64,000 bases of DNA from Oricola thermophila (GTDB lineage: Bacteria > Pseudomonadota > Alphaproteobacteria > Rhizobiales > Rhizobiaceae): contig NZ_CP054836.1 of the NCBI RefSeq assembly GCF_013358405.1, positions 2,728,001 to 2,792,000 of the forward strand, written 5' to 3'. The notes under the pieces were generated by a model. The model saw only the letters and a program-made list of their open reading frames with translations, made no database searches and was not told the DNA's origin. This document shows, piece by piece, positions 9,484 through 17,525 of the stretch. The position numbers were made by a program, and so were the translations under genes. Within the stretch, counting starts at the first letter, position 1; the number at the start of each line of letters is the position of its first letter.

Positions 9484-10692
9484 ATGGCTGACGCATTCAT
9501 ATACGACGCGGTGCGCACGCCGCGCGGACGCGGCAAGAAGGACGGGAGCCTGCACGAGGTGCCGACGCCGCGCCTCGCCGCGCGGGTCCTCGAGGCACTG
9601 CGCGACCGCAACGGTCTGGACACCTCGAAGGTGGACGACGTGATCATGGGCTGCGTGGACCCGGTCTACGAGGCCGGCGGCGACATCGCGCGTGCCGCCG
9701 TGTTCGAGGCCGGCTACGCGACCGAGGCGCCGGGCATGCAGATCAACCGCTTCTGCGCTTCCGGTCTCGACGCGGTCAATCTCGGCGCGGCCAAGATCGC
9801 CCAGGGGGCGGACGACATCGTCATCGCCGGCGGCGTGGAATCGATGTCGCGCGTCGGCATGGGCGCATCGGGCGGCGCCTGGTACATGGACCCGTCGGTC
9901 AACATCCCGGCCTATTTCATGCCGCAGGGCGTGTCGGCCGACCTGATCGCCACCAAGTACGGCTTCAGCCGCGACGACGTCGACGCCTATGCGGTCGAAA
10001 GCCAGAAGCGCGCGGCGGAAAGCTGGGAGAAGGGCCACTTCAGGAAGTCCGTCATCCCGGTGAAGGACCAGAACGGCCTGACCATCCTGGACAAGGACGA
10101 GCACATGCGCCCCGGCACCGACATGCAGGCGCTGGCGCAGCTCCAGCCCTCCTTCGTGATGCCCGGCCAGATGGGCGGCTTCGAGGCCGTCGGCATCGCC
10201 AAGCATCCCGAGATCGAGGCGATCAACTACGTCCACCATGCGGGCAACTCGTCGGGCATCGTCGACGGCGCGGCCGGCGTGCTGCTCGGCTCGAAGAAGG
10301 CCGGCAGGACCATGGGAATCGAGCCGCGCGCCCGCATCCGGGCCTTCGCCAATATCGGCTCCGAGCCGGCGCTGATGCTGACCGGCCCGGTCGACGTCAC
10401 CGAGAAGCTGCTGAAAAAGGCGAAGATGAAGATCTCGGACATCGACCTGTTCGAGCTGAACGAGGCCTTCGCGGCCGTGGTGCTGCGCTACATGCAGGCC
10501 TTCGAGATCGACCATTCGCGGATGAACGTCGCCGGCGGCGCCATCGCCATGGGCCACCCGCTGGGCGCCACCGGGGCGATGATCCTCGGCACCGTGCTCG
10601 ACGAGCTGGAGCGCCGCGACCTCAACACCGCCCTGGTGACGCTGTGCATCGGCGCCGGCATGGGCACCGCGACCATCATCGAGCGGGTGTAG
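9484..10692 (+). CDS. Acetyl-CoA C-acyltransferase (thiolase)
   Basis: A 402-residue thiolase of the FadA/AcaT type. The acylated cysteine is in [12 protein letters not shown], the His in [15 protein letters not shown] and the second Cys in [11 protein letters not shown], all in the expected order. It cleaves 3-ketoacyl-CoA with CoA, the last beta-oxidation step. An AGGAG-like Shine-Dalgarno (AAGGAGACGGAAC) precedes the ATG. Its neighbours (dehydrogenases before, hydratase/3-hydroxyacyl-CoA dehydrogenase after) make a degradative rather than biosynthetic role likely. Confidence 0.92.
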   Translation: MADAFIYDAVRTPRGRGKKDGSLHEVPTPRLAARVLEALRDRNGLDTSKVDDVIMGCVDPVYEAGGDIARAAVFEAGYATEAPGMQINRFCASGLDAVNLGAAKIAQGADDIVIAGGVESMSRVGMGASGGAWYMDPSVNIPAYFMPQGVSADLIATKYGFSRDDVDAYAVESQKRAAESWEKGHFRKSVIPVKDQNGLTILDKDEHMRPGTDMQALAQLQPSFVMPGQMGGFEAVGIAKHPEIEAINYVHHAGNSSGIVDGAAGVLLGSKKAGRTMGIEPRARIRAFANIGSEPALMLTGPVDVTEKLLKKAKMKISDIDLFELNEAFAAVVLRYMQAFEIDHSRMNVAGGAIAMGHPLGATGAMILGTVLDELERRDLNTALVTLCIGAGMGTATIIERV

Positions 10693-10700
10693 TTCGTCCG

Positions 10701-11285
10701 ATGACGCTGGAACGGACCAGAACGGCGCTGATCCTGGTGGATGTGCAGCAGGTCTTCCTGGAGTGGGAGGCCGGCGGCATGCGCCGAAACAATCCCGGCG
10801 CCGTCGGCAACATCGCCGCGCTCCTCGCCGCCTTCCGGCGCGAGGGCATGGCGGTGTTCCACGTCCGCCATGCGTCGCGGAAGGCCGGATCGGCGTTCAA
10901 CCCCGAAAACCCGGGTTACGCGCCGATGGACGAGGCACGCGAGGCCGGCGGCGAGCCGGTCATCGTCAAGCATGTCAATTCCGCCTTCATCGGAACCGAC
11001 CTCGAGGCACAGCTGCGCGCCCGCGATATCGGCACGCTCGTGATCGCCGGCATAACCACGAACCACTGCGTCGAGACGACGACCCGCATGGCGGGCAATC
11101 TCGGCTTCGACGCGCGGCTCGTATCCGACGCCTGCTACACGTTCGACCGGACCGGCTTCGACGGCCGGACGGAGAGCGCCGAGACAATTCACGCAATGAC
11201 GCTGTCGAACCTGAACGGCGAATTCGCAACGATCGAAACCACCGAAAACCTGCTTGCCGCGCTGAACGCCAGCGCCGCGGCATAA
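10701..11285 (+). CDS. Isochorismatase-family cysteine hydrolase
   Basis: A 194-residue hydrolase of the isochorismatase superfamily. The catalytic triad is visible: Asp in [11 protein letters not shown], Lys in [10 protein letters not shown] and Cys in [13 protein letters not shown], with the expected cis-peptide-like IAGITTN just before the Cys. Family members hydrolyse amide or enol-ether bonds (nicotinamide, carbamoyl, isochorismate and others); the substrate here is unknown. It starts 8 bp after the thiolase stop and ends 10 bp before fadJ, so it is co-transcribed with beta-oxidation genes, an unusual companion whose role in the pathway is not established. Confidence 0.85.
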   Translation: MTLERTRTALILVDVQQVFLEWEAGGMRRNNPGAVGNIAALLAAFRREGMAVFHVRHASRKAGSAFNPENPGYAPMDEAREAGGEPVIVKHVNSAFIGTDLEAQLRARDIGTLVIAGITTNHCVETTTRMAGNLGFDARLVSDACYTFDRTGFDGRTESAETIHAMTLSNLNGEFATIETTENLLAALNASAAA

Positions 11286-11295
11286 GGAGGACCCA

Positions 11296-13512
11296 ATGGC
11301 CTACAAGAACTTCACCGTCGAAACCGACGCCGACGGCATCGCGCTCGTCACCTGGGACATGCCCGACAAGTCGATGAACGTCTTCACCGAGGAGGTGATG
11401 GACGAGATCGACGCGATCATCGACCAGGTCGTCGCCGACGACGCCATCAAGGGCGCGGTCTTCACCTCCGGCAAGAAGGATTCCTTCTCCGGCGGCGCGG
11501 ACATCACCATGCTCAAGAAGATGTTCGACATCATCCAGACCGAGAAGGCGAAGGATCCCGAGAAGGCGATGCAGATGCTGTTCGACGGCGCGGGCCGGAT
11601 GAGCTGGCTGTGGCGCAAGCTCGAGACCTGCGGCAAGCCCTGGGTCTCGGCCATCAACGGCACCTGCATGGGCGGCGCCTTCGAGCTGAGCCTGGCCTGC
11701 CACGGCCGCGTGGTTGCGGACTCCAAAGCCGTCAAGATGGCCCTGCCCGAGGTCAAGATCGGCATCTTCCCCGGCGCCGGCGGCACCCAGCGCGTGCCGC
11801 GCCTGACCAACCAGCAGGACGCGCTGCAGATGATGACGCAGGGCTCCAGCCTGACGCCGCAGCGCGCCAAGGCGCTCGGCCTCGTCCACGAGGTCGTGCC
11901 GCCGAAGAAGCTGATCGCCGCGGCCAGGAAGATGATCAAGGACGGCCTCAAGCCGGTCCAGCCGTGGGACGAGAAGGGCTTCAGGCTGCCCGGCGGCAAG
12001 ATCTACTCGCCGGCCGGCGCCAATCTCTGGCCCGCCGCCTCGGCGATCCTGCGCCGCGAGACGCACATGAACTATCCCGGCGCCGCCGCGATCCTGAAAT
12101 GCGTCTACGAGGGGCTGCTGGTGCCGTTCGACACGGCGCTGAAGATCGAGCAGCGCTACTTCGCCAACGTGCTGCAGACCACCGAGGCCGGGTCGATGAT
12201 CCGCTCGCTCTTCGTCTCGCTGCAGGAGCTCAACAAGGGCGCGCGCCGTCCCGAGGGCATCAGGCCGACGAAGTTCAGGAAGGTGGGCGTCATCGGCGCC
12301 GGCTTCATGGGCGCGGGCATCGCCTACGTGACGGCGAAGGCCGGCATCCCGGTCGTGCTGATCGACCGCACGCAGGAAGCCGCCGAGAAGGGCAAGGCCC
12401 ATTCCGACAACCTGATGACCAAGGCGATGCAGAAGGGCCGCGCCACGGCCGAGGAAAAGGAGAAACTCCTCTCCCTGATCACGCCCTCGACCGACTATGC
12501 CGACCTGGAGGGCGCCGACCTCGTCATCGAGGCGGTGTTCGAGGACTCGGAGGTCAAGAAGGCGGCGACGGAGCAGGCCGAGGCCCATCTCAAGCCGTCG
12601 GCGGTCTTCGCCTCCAACACCTCCACGATCCCGATCACCTCGCTGGCGAAGAACTCGAAGCGGCCGAAGAACTTCATCGGCATCCACTTCTTCTCGCCGG
12701 TCGACAAGATGATGCTGGTCGAGGTCATCATGGGCAAGCGCACCGGCGACAAGGCGCTGGCGGTGGCGCTGGACTATGTCCGCGCGATCAAAAAGACCGG
12801 CATCGTCGTCAACGACACGCGCGGCTTCTACGTCAACCGCTGCGTGCTGCGCTACATGCAGGAGGCCTACTCGATGCTGATCGAGGGCGTGCCGCCGGCA
12901 ATGATCGAGAACGCGGCGAAGATGGCCGGCATGCCGGTCGGCCCGCTGGCGCTGACAGACGAGACGGCCATCGACCTCGCACAGAAGATCATGAAGCAGA
13001 CGATCCGCGACCTCGGCGAGAAGGCCGTCGACCCGCGCCACATGGAGCTGATCGACACCATGGTCGACAAGCACGGCCGGCACGGGCGCAAGAACGGCAA
13101 GGGCTTCTACGACTACCCGGCCAAGCCGGCGAAGAAGCACCTGTGGCCCGAGCTGAAGACGCTCTACCCGCAGCAGGACGCCGACTCCATCGACTTCGGG
13201 GAGCTGAAGCAGCGCCTGCTCGTCACCATCGCGCTGGAGGCGGCGCGCGTGATGGAGGAAGGCATCGTCACCGACCCGCGCGAGGCGGATGTCGGCTCGA
13301 TCCTGGCCTTCGGCTTCGCCCCCTACACGGGCGGCACGCTGTCCTATATCGACGGCATGGGCGTGGCGAATTTCGTCGACCTCGCCAACCGGCTGCGCCG
13401 CAAGTACGGCGCGCAGTTCAGGGTGCCGAAGCTGCTGAAGGAAATGGCCGAGAACGGCGAGACCTTCTACTCCCGCTTCGACCCCTACGCGAAGGTGGAC
13501 AAGGCCGCGTAA
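11296..13512 (+). CDS. fadJ: FadJ/FadB-like enoyl-CoA hydratase/3-hydroxyacyl-CoA dehydrogenase fusion
   Basis: A 738-residue bifunctional protein. The N-terminal crotonase domain (about 1-200) has the CoA-binding [12 protein letters not shown], oxyanion-hole [14 protein letters not shown] and catalytic [13 protein letters not shown]. The NAD-binding domain starts near residue 330 with [17 protein letters not shown], and is followed by the 3-hydroxyacyl-CoA dehydrogenase C-terminal domain with [12 protein letters not shown]. It hydrates trans-2-enoyl-CoA and oxidises the L-3-hydroxyacyl-CoA. A strong AAGGAGG precedes the ATG. It is the last gene of the operon and ends in an intrinsic terminator. 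A decayed second copy of its last codons and of this terminator lies at 15141-15269. Confidence 0.92.
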   Translation: MAYKNFTVETDADGIALVTWDMPDKSMNVFTEEVMDEIDAIIDQVVADDAIKGAVFTSGKKDSFSGGADITMLKKMFDIIQTEKAKDPEKAMQMLFDGAGRMSWLWRKLETCGKPWVSAINGTCMGGAFELSLACHGRVVADSKAVKMALPEVKIGIFPGAGGTQRVPRLTNQQDALQMMTQGSSLTPQRAKALGLVHEVVPPKKLIAAARKMIKDGLKPVQPWDEKGFRLPGGKIYSPAGANLWPAASAILRRETHMNYPGAAAILKCVYEGLLVPFDTALKIEQRYFANVLQTTEAGSMIRSLFVSLQELNKGARRPEGIRPTKFRKVGVIGAGFMGAGIAYVTAKAGIPVVLIDRTQEAAEKGKAHSDNLMTKAMQKGRATAEEKEKLLSLITPSTDYADLEGADLVIEAVFEDSEVKKAATEQAEAHLKPSAVFASNTSTIPITSLAKNSKRPKNFIGIHFFSPVDKMMLVEVIMGKRTGDKALAVALDYVRAIKKTGIVVNDTRGFYVNRCVLRYMQEAYSMLIEGVPPAMIENAAKMAGMPVGPLALTDETAIDLAQKIMKQTIRDLGEKAVDPRHMELIDTMVDKHGRHGRKNGKGFYDYPAKPAKKHLWPELKTLYPQQDADSIDFGELKQRLLVTIALEAARVMEEGIVTDPREADVGSILAFGFAPYTGGTLSYIDGMGVANFVDLANRLRRKYGAQFRVPKLLKEMAENGETFYSRFDPYAKVDKAA

Positions 13513-13537
13513 GCTGGCGCTTGCATATAAAATACGG

Positions 13538-13566
13538 AACCCCGGAGAGCGATCTCCGGGGTTTTT
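13538..13566 (+). terminator. Intrinsic terminator of the beta-oxidation operon
   Basis: A perfect 11-bp stem, AACCCCGGAGA / TCTCCGGGGTT, with loop GCGA, followed by a T tract. The same stem recurs at 15242-15267 with a different loop. Confidence 0.93.
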
Positions 13567-13851
13567 CGCATGCCCCGCCCGCCGCACGCCGCGTGCGGCG
13601 CGCGGCCCGGCCGCACCATCGGTCAAAATGCACGCAGCCGGGCAACACATCGTTAGCCAACACCGAAGGTAACCCTGCGTAAGCATTGAACATTTATCTA
13701 TGGGTGCAATGATGCCCCTCGCGTGGGGCTGCACTTCTTGTGCAATATTCGATTTCATTACTGCCTTTTCGCAAGTTGCCCCGGATTTTTCCGGCGGCTG
13801 GACTTCGCATGCAAGTAATGCCTTGCATTTTTATTACATATGGAGCGCACA
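13567..13851. other. AT-richer intergenic region upstream of the Gly-rich secreted protein gene
   Basis: About 285 bp between the fadJ terminator and the next gene. From about 13680 on the composition is clearly more AT-rich than the rest of the window (runs such as TTTTTATTACATATGG), which suggests a leader and promoter for the downstream gene or recently acquired DNA. I see no convincing -35/-10 pair and no gene. Confidence 0.4.
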
Positions 13852-14517
13852 ATGAAGCATTCATTCAATTCCAGGGCACTGGGAACGGTCGCGATCGTCG
13901 CCGCCTCATTCGCCGTCATGCCCTCCGCGCACGCGCTTGACGTGGGCGTGTCGGTCGGCGGTGTCAGTGTCGGCGCCTCCGTCGGCAGCAAGAGTGGCGG
14001 CCTCGGGGCCGGCGCAGGCGCGAGCGTCGGCGGCAGCAGCGGCGTGAGCGCGGGCGCGGGCGCAAGCGTCGGCGGCAGCAAGGGCGTGAGTGCAGGTGCG
14101 AGCGCAAGCGTCGGCGGCAGCAGCGGCGTGAACGCAGGCGCCGGCGCAAGCGTCGGCGGCGACGGCGTGCGTGCCGGCGCGCGGGCAAGCGTCGGCGGCG
14201 GCAGCGGCCTGAACGCGGGCGTCGGCGCACGCCTCGGCGGCAGCGGCGGCGGCGTGAATGCCGGCATCTCGCTCGGCGGCGGCGGAGCCGGCGGCGGCGG
14301 CAATGGCGGCGGCATCAACAATGGCGGCAGCGGCAGCGGGGGCAACGGCAACAGCGGTGGCAGCAACAGCGCGAACTTCGTTCTCAGCGCCTACAACAAC
14401 ATGTCGAACTCGCAGAAGATCGTCATCGCCAAGACCTGCAAGCAGGCGCTTGCCGACGTCGGCGGCTTCGACCGCGACCTGGTCCAGTTCTGCCGGCTGC
14501 TCGGCACGCTGCGCTGA
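13852..14517 (+). CDS. Secreted glycine-rich protein with 14-residue repeats (unknown function)
   Basis: A 221-residue protein with a signal peptide (residues 1-28, cleavage after AHA). Residues 56-139 are six imperfect repeats of about 14 residues with consensus GASVGGSSGVSAGA; unit four is one residue shorter. Then come a Gly/Asn/Ser tract (142-171) and a conserved-looking, non-repetitive C-terminal domain (172-221) that holds the only two cysteines (196 and 214), a likely disulfide. Similar alternating Gly/Val/Ser repeats occur in surface or extracellular proteins of rhizobia, but I cannot name a function. The ATG at 13852 follows GGAG. It lies in the segment bounded by duplicated fadJ ends. 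Confidence 0.8.
   Translation: MKHSFNSRALGTVAIVAASFAVMPSAHALDVGVSVGGVSVGASVGSKSGGLGAGAGASVGGSSGVSAGAGASVGGSKGVSAGASASVGGSSGVNAGAGASVGGDGVRAGARASVGGGSGLNAGVGARLGGSGGGVNAGISLGGGGAGGGGNGGGINNGGSGSGGNGNSGGSNSANFVLSAYNNMSNSQKIVIAKTCKQALADVGGFDRDLVQFCRLLGTLR
14017..14268 (+). repeat. Coding repeats, about six units of 42 bp
   Basis: In-frame tandem repeats encoding GASVGG-containing units. The unit core GCAAGCGTCGGCGGC recurs almost exactly. Such repeats can change copy number by slippage. Confidence 0.85.
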
Positions 14518-14613
14518 CAACCGGCACGGAGCCCGGCCCCGTGCCGGGTTCCGCTGCTTGCGATCAGGGAGGCGCGGTGCTAGGCCGGGGCCTGCCTCGA
14601 GGAGCCCCGCATC

Positions 14614-15132
14614 ATGCCAACGCCCAAACCCGTCCCCGGCGCCATTCTCCCGCCGGTCTCCGTCCCCAGACTGGGAGGCGGCGAAATCGTGATCGGCGGC
14701 ACCCGCGAAAACTGGGTTCTCGTCGTCGTCTACCGCGGCAGGCACTGCCCGCGATGCAAGAGATACCTCAGCAAGCTCAACGACATGCGCCAGCGGTGGC
14801 GCGATGCCGGCTTCGACATCGCTGTCGTCTCGGCGGACCCCGAGGAAAAGGCACGGGCGGACCGCGACACCTTCGGCTGGAGCTTCGACATCGGCCATGA
14901 CCTTTCCGAGGCGCAGATGGCGACGCTCGGCCTGTATGTCTCCGATCCGCTGGCCGAGACGGAAACCGACCGCCGTTTCGCCGAGCCCGGCGTCTTCGTC
15001 ATCCGCCCCGACGGCAGCCTGCTGCTGGTCGCGATCTCCAACGGCCCCTCCGCGCGCCCGGACCTGGAGGAACTGCTGGACGGCATGATCTACACCAGGG
15101 AAAACGACCGCCCGCCCCGCGGCACCGCCTAG
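14614..15132 (+). CDS. Peroxiredoxin-like (AhpC/TSA-type) thioredoxin-fold protein
   Basis: A 172-residue thioredoxin-fold protein. The active-site region VVYRGRHCPRCKRYLSKLN carries a CxxC instead of the usual peroxiredoxin Thr-x-x-Cys, as in the 'peroxiredoxin-like' AhpC/TSA branch of rhizobia. The following segment, VVSADPEEKARADRDTFGW, and the FVIRPDGSLL strand fit the AhpC fold. It likely acts as a thiol peroxidase or disulfide reductase in the cytoplasm (no signal peptide). The ATG follows GAGG. The coding region ends 8 bp before the fadJ-tail relic. Confidence 0.8.
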   Translation: MPTPKPVPGAILPPVSVPRLGGGEIVIGGTRENWVLVVVYRGRHCPRCKRYLSKLNDMRQRWRDAGFDIAVVSADPEEKARADRDTFGWSFDIGHDLSEAQMATLGLYVSDPLAETETDRRFAEPGVFVIRPDGSLLLVAISNGPSARPDLEELLDGMIYTRENDRPPRGTA

Positions 15133-15140
15133 ACGCCGCG

Positions 15141-15216
15141 CGAAGGCAATCGAGGGGAACGGCGGGGCTTCCATTCCCGCTTCGACCCCTATGCGAAGAT
15201 TGATGAGGCAACGTAA
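15141..15216 (+). pseudogene. Relic of a fadJ 3' end
   Basis: In frame from 15169 the DNA reads [15 protein letters not shown] then TAA, against [15 protein letters not shown] then TAA at the real fadJ end (13468-13512). Nucleotide similarity extends upstream to about 15141 with a frameshift, then stops. Codon differences show the copy is old or came from a diverged homologue. The similarity continues downstream into a second copy of the fadJ terminator. Confidence 0.85.
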
Positions 15217-15241
15217 GCGGTTGCTTACGTATCAGGCATGG

Positions 15242-15269
15242 AACCCCGGAGACCACTCTCCGGGGTTTT
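15242..15269 (+). terminator. Second copy of the fadJ terminator
   Basis: The same perfect 11-bp stem as at 13538-13563, with loop CCAC and TTTT afterwards. It follows the fadJ relic and could also end transcription of the convergent aminotransferase gene. Confidence 0.88.
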
Positions 15270-15292
15270 ACATTTCTCGTCTCGTCCGGACT

Positions 15293-16426
15293 TCACCCCT
15301 CCGCTATTCTGTCCAGCACCGCTTCCAGCTTCGCCACCGTCCCGTCCACGTCCGCCAGCTTGTCCAACCCGAACAGGCCGATGCGGAAGGTGCGGAAATC
15401 GGCGGGCTCGTCGCACATCAGCGGAACGCCGGCAGCGATCTGCATGCCCTCGGCGGCGAATTTCCTGCCGTTCTGGAATTCCGGGTCCCTGGTGTAGCTG
15501 ACTACGACGCCGGGCGCCTCGAAGCCGGGGGCGGCGACCGATTTGAAGCCGTTCTTCGCCAGCAGGGCGCGGACCTTGCGCCCGAGTTCCCACTGCCTTT
15601 CGCGGGCGAGATCGAAGCCGAAATCGCGGGTCTCGACCATCCGGTCGCGCAGAACCACCAGCGCGTCGGTCGGCATGGTCGAGTGGTAGGCATGGCCGCC
15701 CGCGACATAGGCCTGCATGATGTCGTGCCACTTCTTGAGATCCAACGTGAAGCTGGAACTCGTGGTCTCGCCGAGGCGGGCAAGCGCGCGGTCGCCGAGC
15801 ATGACGAGCCCGGCTGCCGGCGAGGCGCTCCAGCCCTTCTGCGGCGCGGAAACCAGAACATCGACGCCGGTCGCCTTCATGTCGACCCAGACCGCGCCCG
15901 AGGCGATGCAGTCGAGCACGAACAGCGCGCCGACATCGTGCGCCGCCACGGCGATGGCCGAGAGATAGTCGTCGGGAAGGATGATGCCCGACGCCGTCTC
16001 CACATGCGGCGCGAAGACGATGTTCGGGCGCTCCTCGCGGATCCTCGCCGTGATCGCGTCGATGGATTGCGGCGCGAAGGCCGAGGTTGTTTCGTTGCCG
16101 GTCTGGGTGGCCTTGATCACCGCCGTCTCGGAAGCGATGTCGCCCATCTCGAGGATCTGCGTCCAGCGGTAGGAGAACCAGCCGTTGCGGATGACAAGCA
16201 CCCTGGCGTCCGTCGCGAACTGGCGGGCGACTGCCTCCATGCCCGCGGTGCCGCCGCCGGGCACGATGACGGCGGCCTCGGCGCCATAGACCTCGCGCAG
16301 CATGGCGTGGAGGTCGTTCATGACGCCCTGGAACGCCTTCGACATGTGATTGAGGGAACGGTCGGTGAAGACCACCGAGAATTCCATCAGACCATCGGGA
16401 TCCACCGGTGACGCCGTCCCATTCAT
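15293..16426 (-). CDS. Class V aminotransferase (alanine/serine-glyoxylate aminotransferase family)
   Basis: A 377-residue PLP-dependent fold-type I enzyme of the class V alanine-glyoxylate/serine-pyruvate family. The expected Schiff-base lysine is in VLVSAPQKGWSASPAAG, and VPGGGTAGMEAVARQ is the phosphate-binding turn. Family members transaminate Ala, Ser or 2-aminoethylphosphonate with glyoxylate or pyruvate; the substrate cannot be decided here. The ATG at 16426 (MNGTASPVD) follows AAGGAGCTGAGGGC; sequence upstream in frame does not look like protein. It stands near the ectoine genes but in its own transcription unit, so I do not assign it to that pathway. Confidence 0.85.
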   Translation of the reverse strand: MNGTASPVDPDGLMEFSVVFTDRSLNHMSKAFQGVMNDLHAMLREVYGAEAAVIVPGGGTAGMEAVARQFATDARVLVIRNGWFSYRWTQILEMGDIASETAVIKATQTGNETTSAFAPQSIDAITARIREERPNIVFAPHVETASGIILPDDYLSAIAVAAHDVGALFVLDCIASGAVWVDMKATGVDVLVSAPQKGWSASPAAGLVMLGDRALARLGETTSSSFTLDLKKWHDIMQAYVAGGHAYHSTMPTDALVVLRDRMVETRDFGFDLARERQWELGRKVRALLAKNGFKSVAAPGFEAPGVVVSYTRDPEFQNGRKFAAEGMQIAAGVPLMCDEPADFRTFRIGLFGLDKLADVDGTVAKLEAVLDRIAEG

Positions 16427-16644
16427 GCCCTCAGCTCCTTGTAAAGATGTACACATTGCAGTTTCACCGCACCCTATAGACCCGTTTTCCGAAACATAGA
16501 AGGCGCGGCGGGAAGACGGCGAAGCCGGTCGCGGAGGCAGCCCCCCGGCGGAACCGGCCTCGCAGATTCTTTTTTCCAAGCAAGTTTATCCAACGCCCCG
16601 CCACCTGGCCGATAATCCCCCGTGACGTCTTGACGGAGAAAGGC

Positions 16645-17454
16645 ATGGAGTTCGACTGGACAAGGGCGGTGGAGCGGAACCTGGACGATCTGTTGCGGAT
16701 CGTCGCGCGGCTGTTCTTCATGGCCGGGATCAGGACCGGGCGTTCGCTGGTCTTCCTGCCGCGCGCCCTGCGCAGCCGCATCCTGTCTGTCCTCCGCCCC
16801 GCCGAGTTCGCCGCCCGCCGCCTGATCGTCATGGCCGCCTGCAAGCTGGAACGGGACGTGACGCTCGGCCCGGAACGCAACGCGGGTCAGTCCGACGCGA
16901 ACGCGCAGCCGGAAACAGCGCCCGAAGACGGGACGGACAGGGAGCCGGACGCAGAACCCACCGACGCGGAACTGCTCGACCTCTACCGCGACCGTCCGTC
17001 CTTCCAACTCTTCGACCCGTGGAAGCGCTACGCACCATTCCTCTTCGATGTCACCGGGCTGGACGGGCCTTTCGGCCATGTCTTCCTCGAATATGACGAC
17101 GCGGAAGAAGGCTGGCCCGGTCCTGACGCCGATCCCGACGAGCTGGTGGATGCCCGTGGCATCTCGCGCCGCATCCGGGCGCTGGCACTGGCACTGGACG
17201 ATCTCGACGGACAGGCCGCCCGCCTTGCCCGCTGGAAGGCGCGCCTCGAGCGGGCCATCGAGCGCATCCGCGCCGCCGACGCGGGCGAGATCGCCGGCCT
17301 GTCGCCCGACGCCGTGCGCAGGCCCGCACCATGGCGCTTCCGCCCCTTCCGGCCCGGCCTGCCGCCGGGCTGGCGAAGGCGGCCGCGAACGGAAATCGAA
17401 GAGGTGCTGAAGGAATGCCACGTGCTGGCGCTCGACGCATGGAACACGTCGTGA
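16645..17454 (+). CDS. Uncharacterised protein, paralogue copy A
   Basis: A 269-residue protein that I do not recognise. It is closely related to the product at 57972-58781: 73 of the first 78 residues are identical, the C-terminal 165 residues are highly similar, and only an acidic linker (about 79-104) has diverged. Features are an N-terminal amphipathic region (LDDLLRIVARLF), a basic RSRILSVLRPAEFAARRL segment, a central FDPWKR...FDVTGLDGPFGHVFLEYD block and the C-terminal ECHVLALDAWNTS. There is no signal peptide or clear membrane span. Start ATG follows GGAGAAAGG, conserved in both copies. The next gene (doeD) is convergent. Confidence 0.8.
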   Translation: MEFDWTRAVERNLDDLLRIVARLFFMAGIRTGRSLVFLPRALRSRILSVLRPAEFAARRLIVMAACKLERDVTLGPERNAGQSDANAQPETAPEDGTDREPDAEPTDAELLDLYRDRPSFQLFDPWKRYAPFLFDVTGLDGPFGHVFLEYDDAEEGWPGPDADPDELVDARGISRRIRALALALDDLDGQAARLARWKARLERAIERIRAADAGEIAGLSPDAVRRPAPWRFRPFRPGLPPGWRRRPRTEIEEVLKECHVLALDAWNTS

Positions 17455-17525
17455 GCGGCGGGCGACAATTCGGCCCGGATGGCCGGCTCCCGAGCGGGGC
17501 GCGGCGAGGACGCCGCGCGCCGTCC

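Noticed and set aside
14017..14268. Regular repeats that could suggest a CRISPR array or tandem repeat locus
   Set aside because: The units are contiguous, in frame and encode a Gly-rich protein behind a signal peptide; there are no unique spacers.
15293..16426. Class V aminotransferase as part of the ectoine pathway
   Set aside because: It is separated from doeD by paralogue A on the other strand and has no counterpart in known doe/eut clusters.
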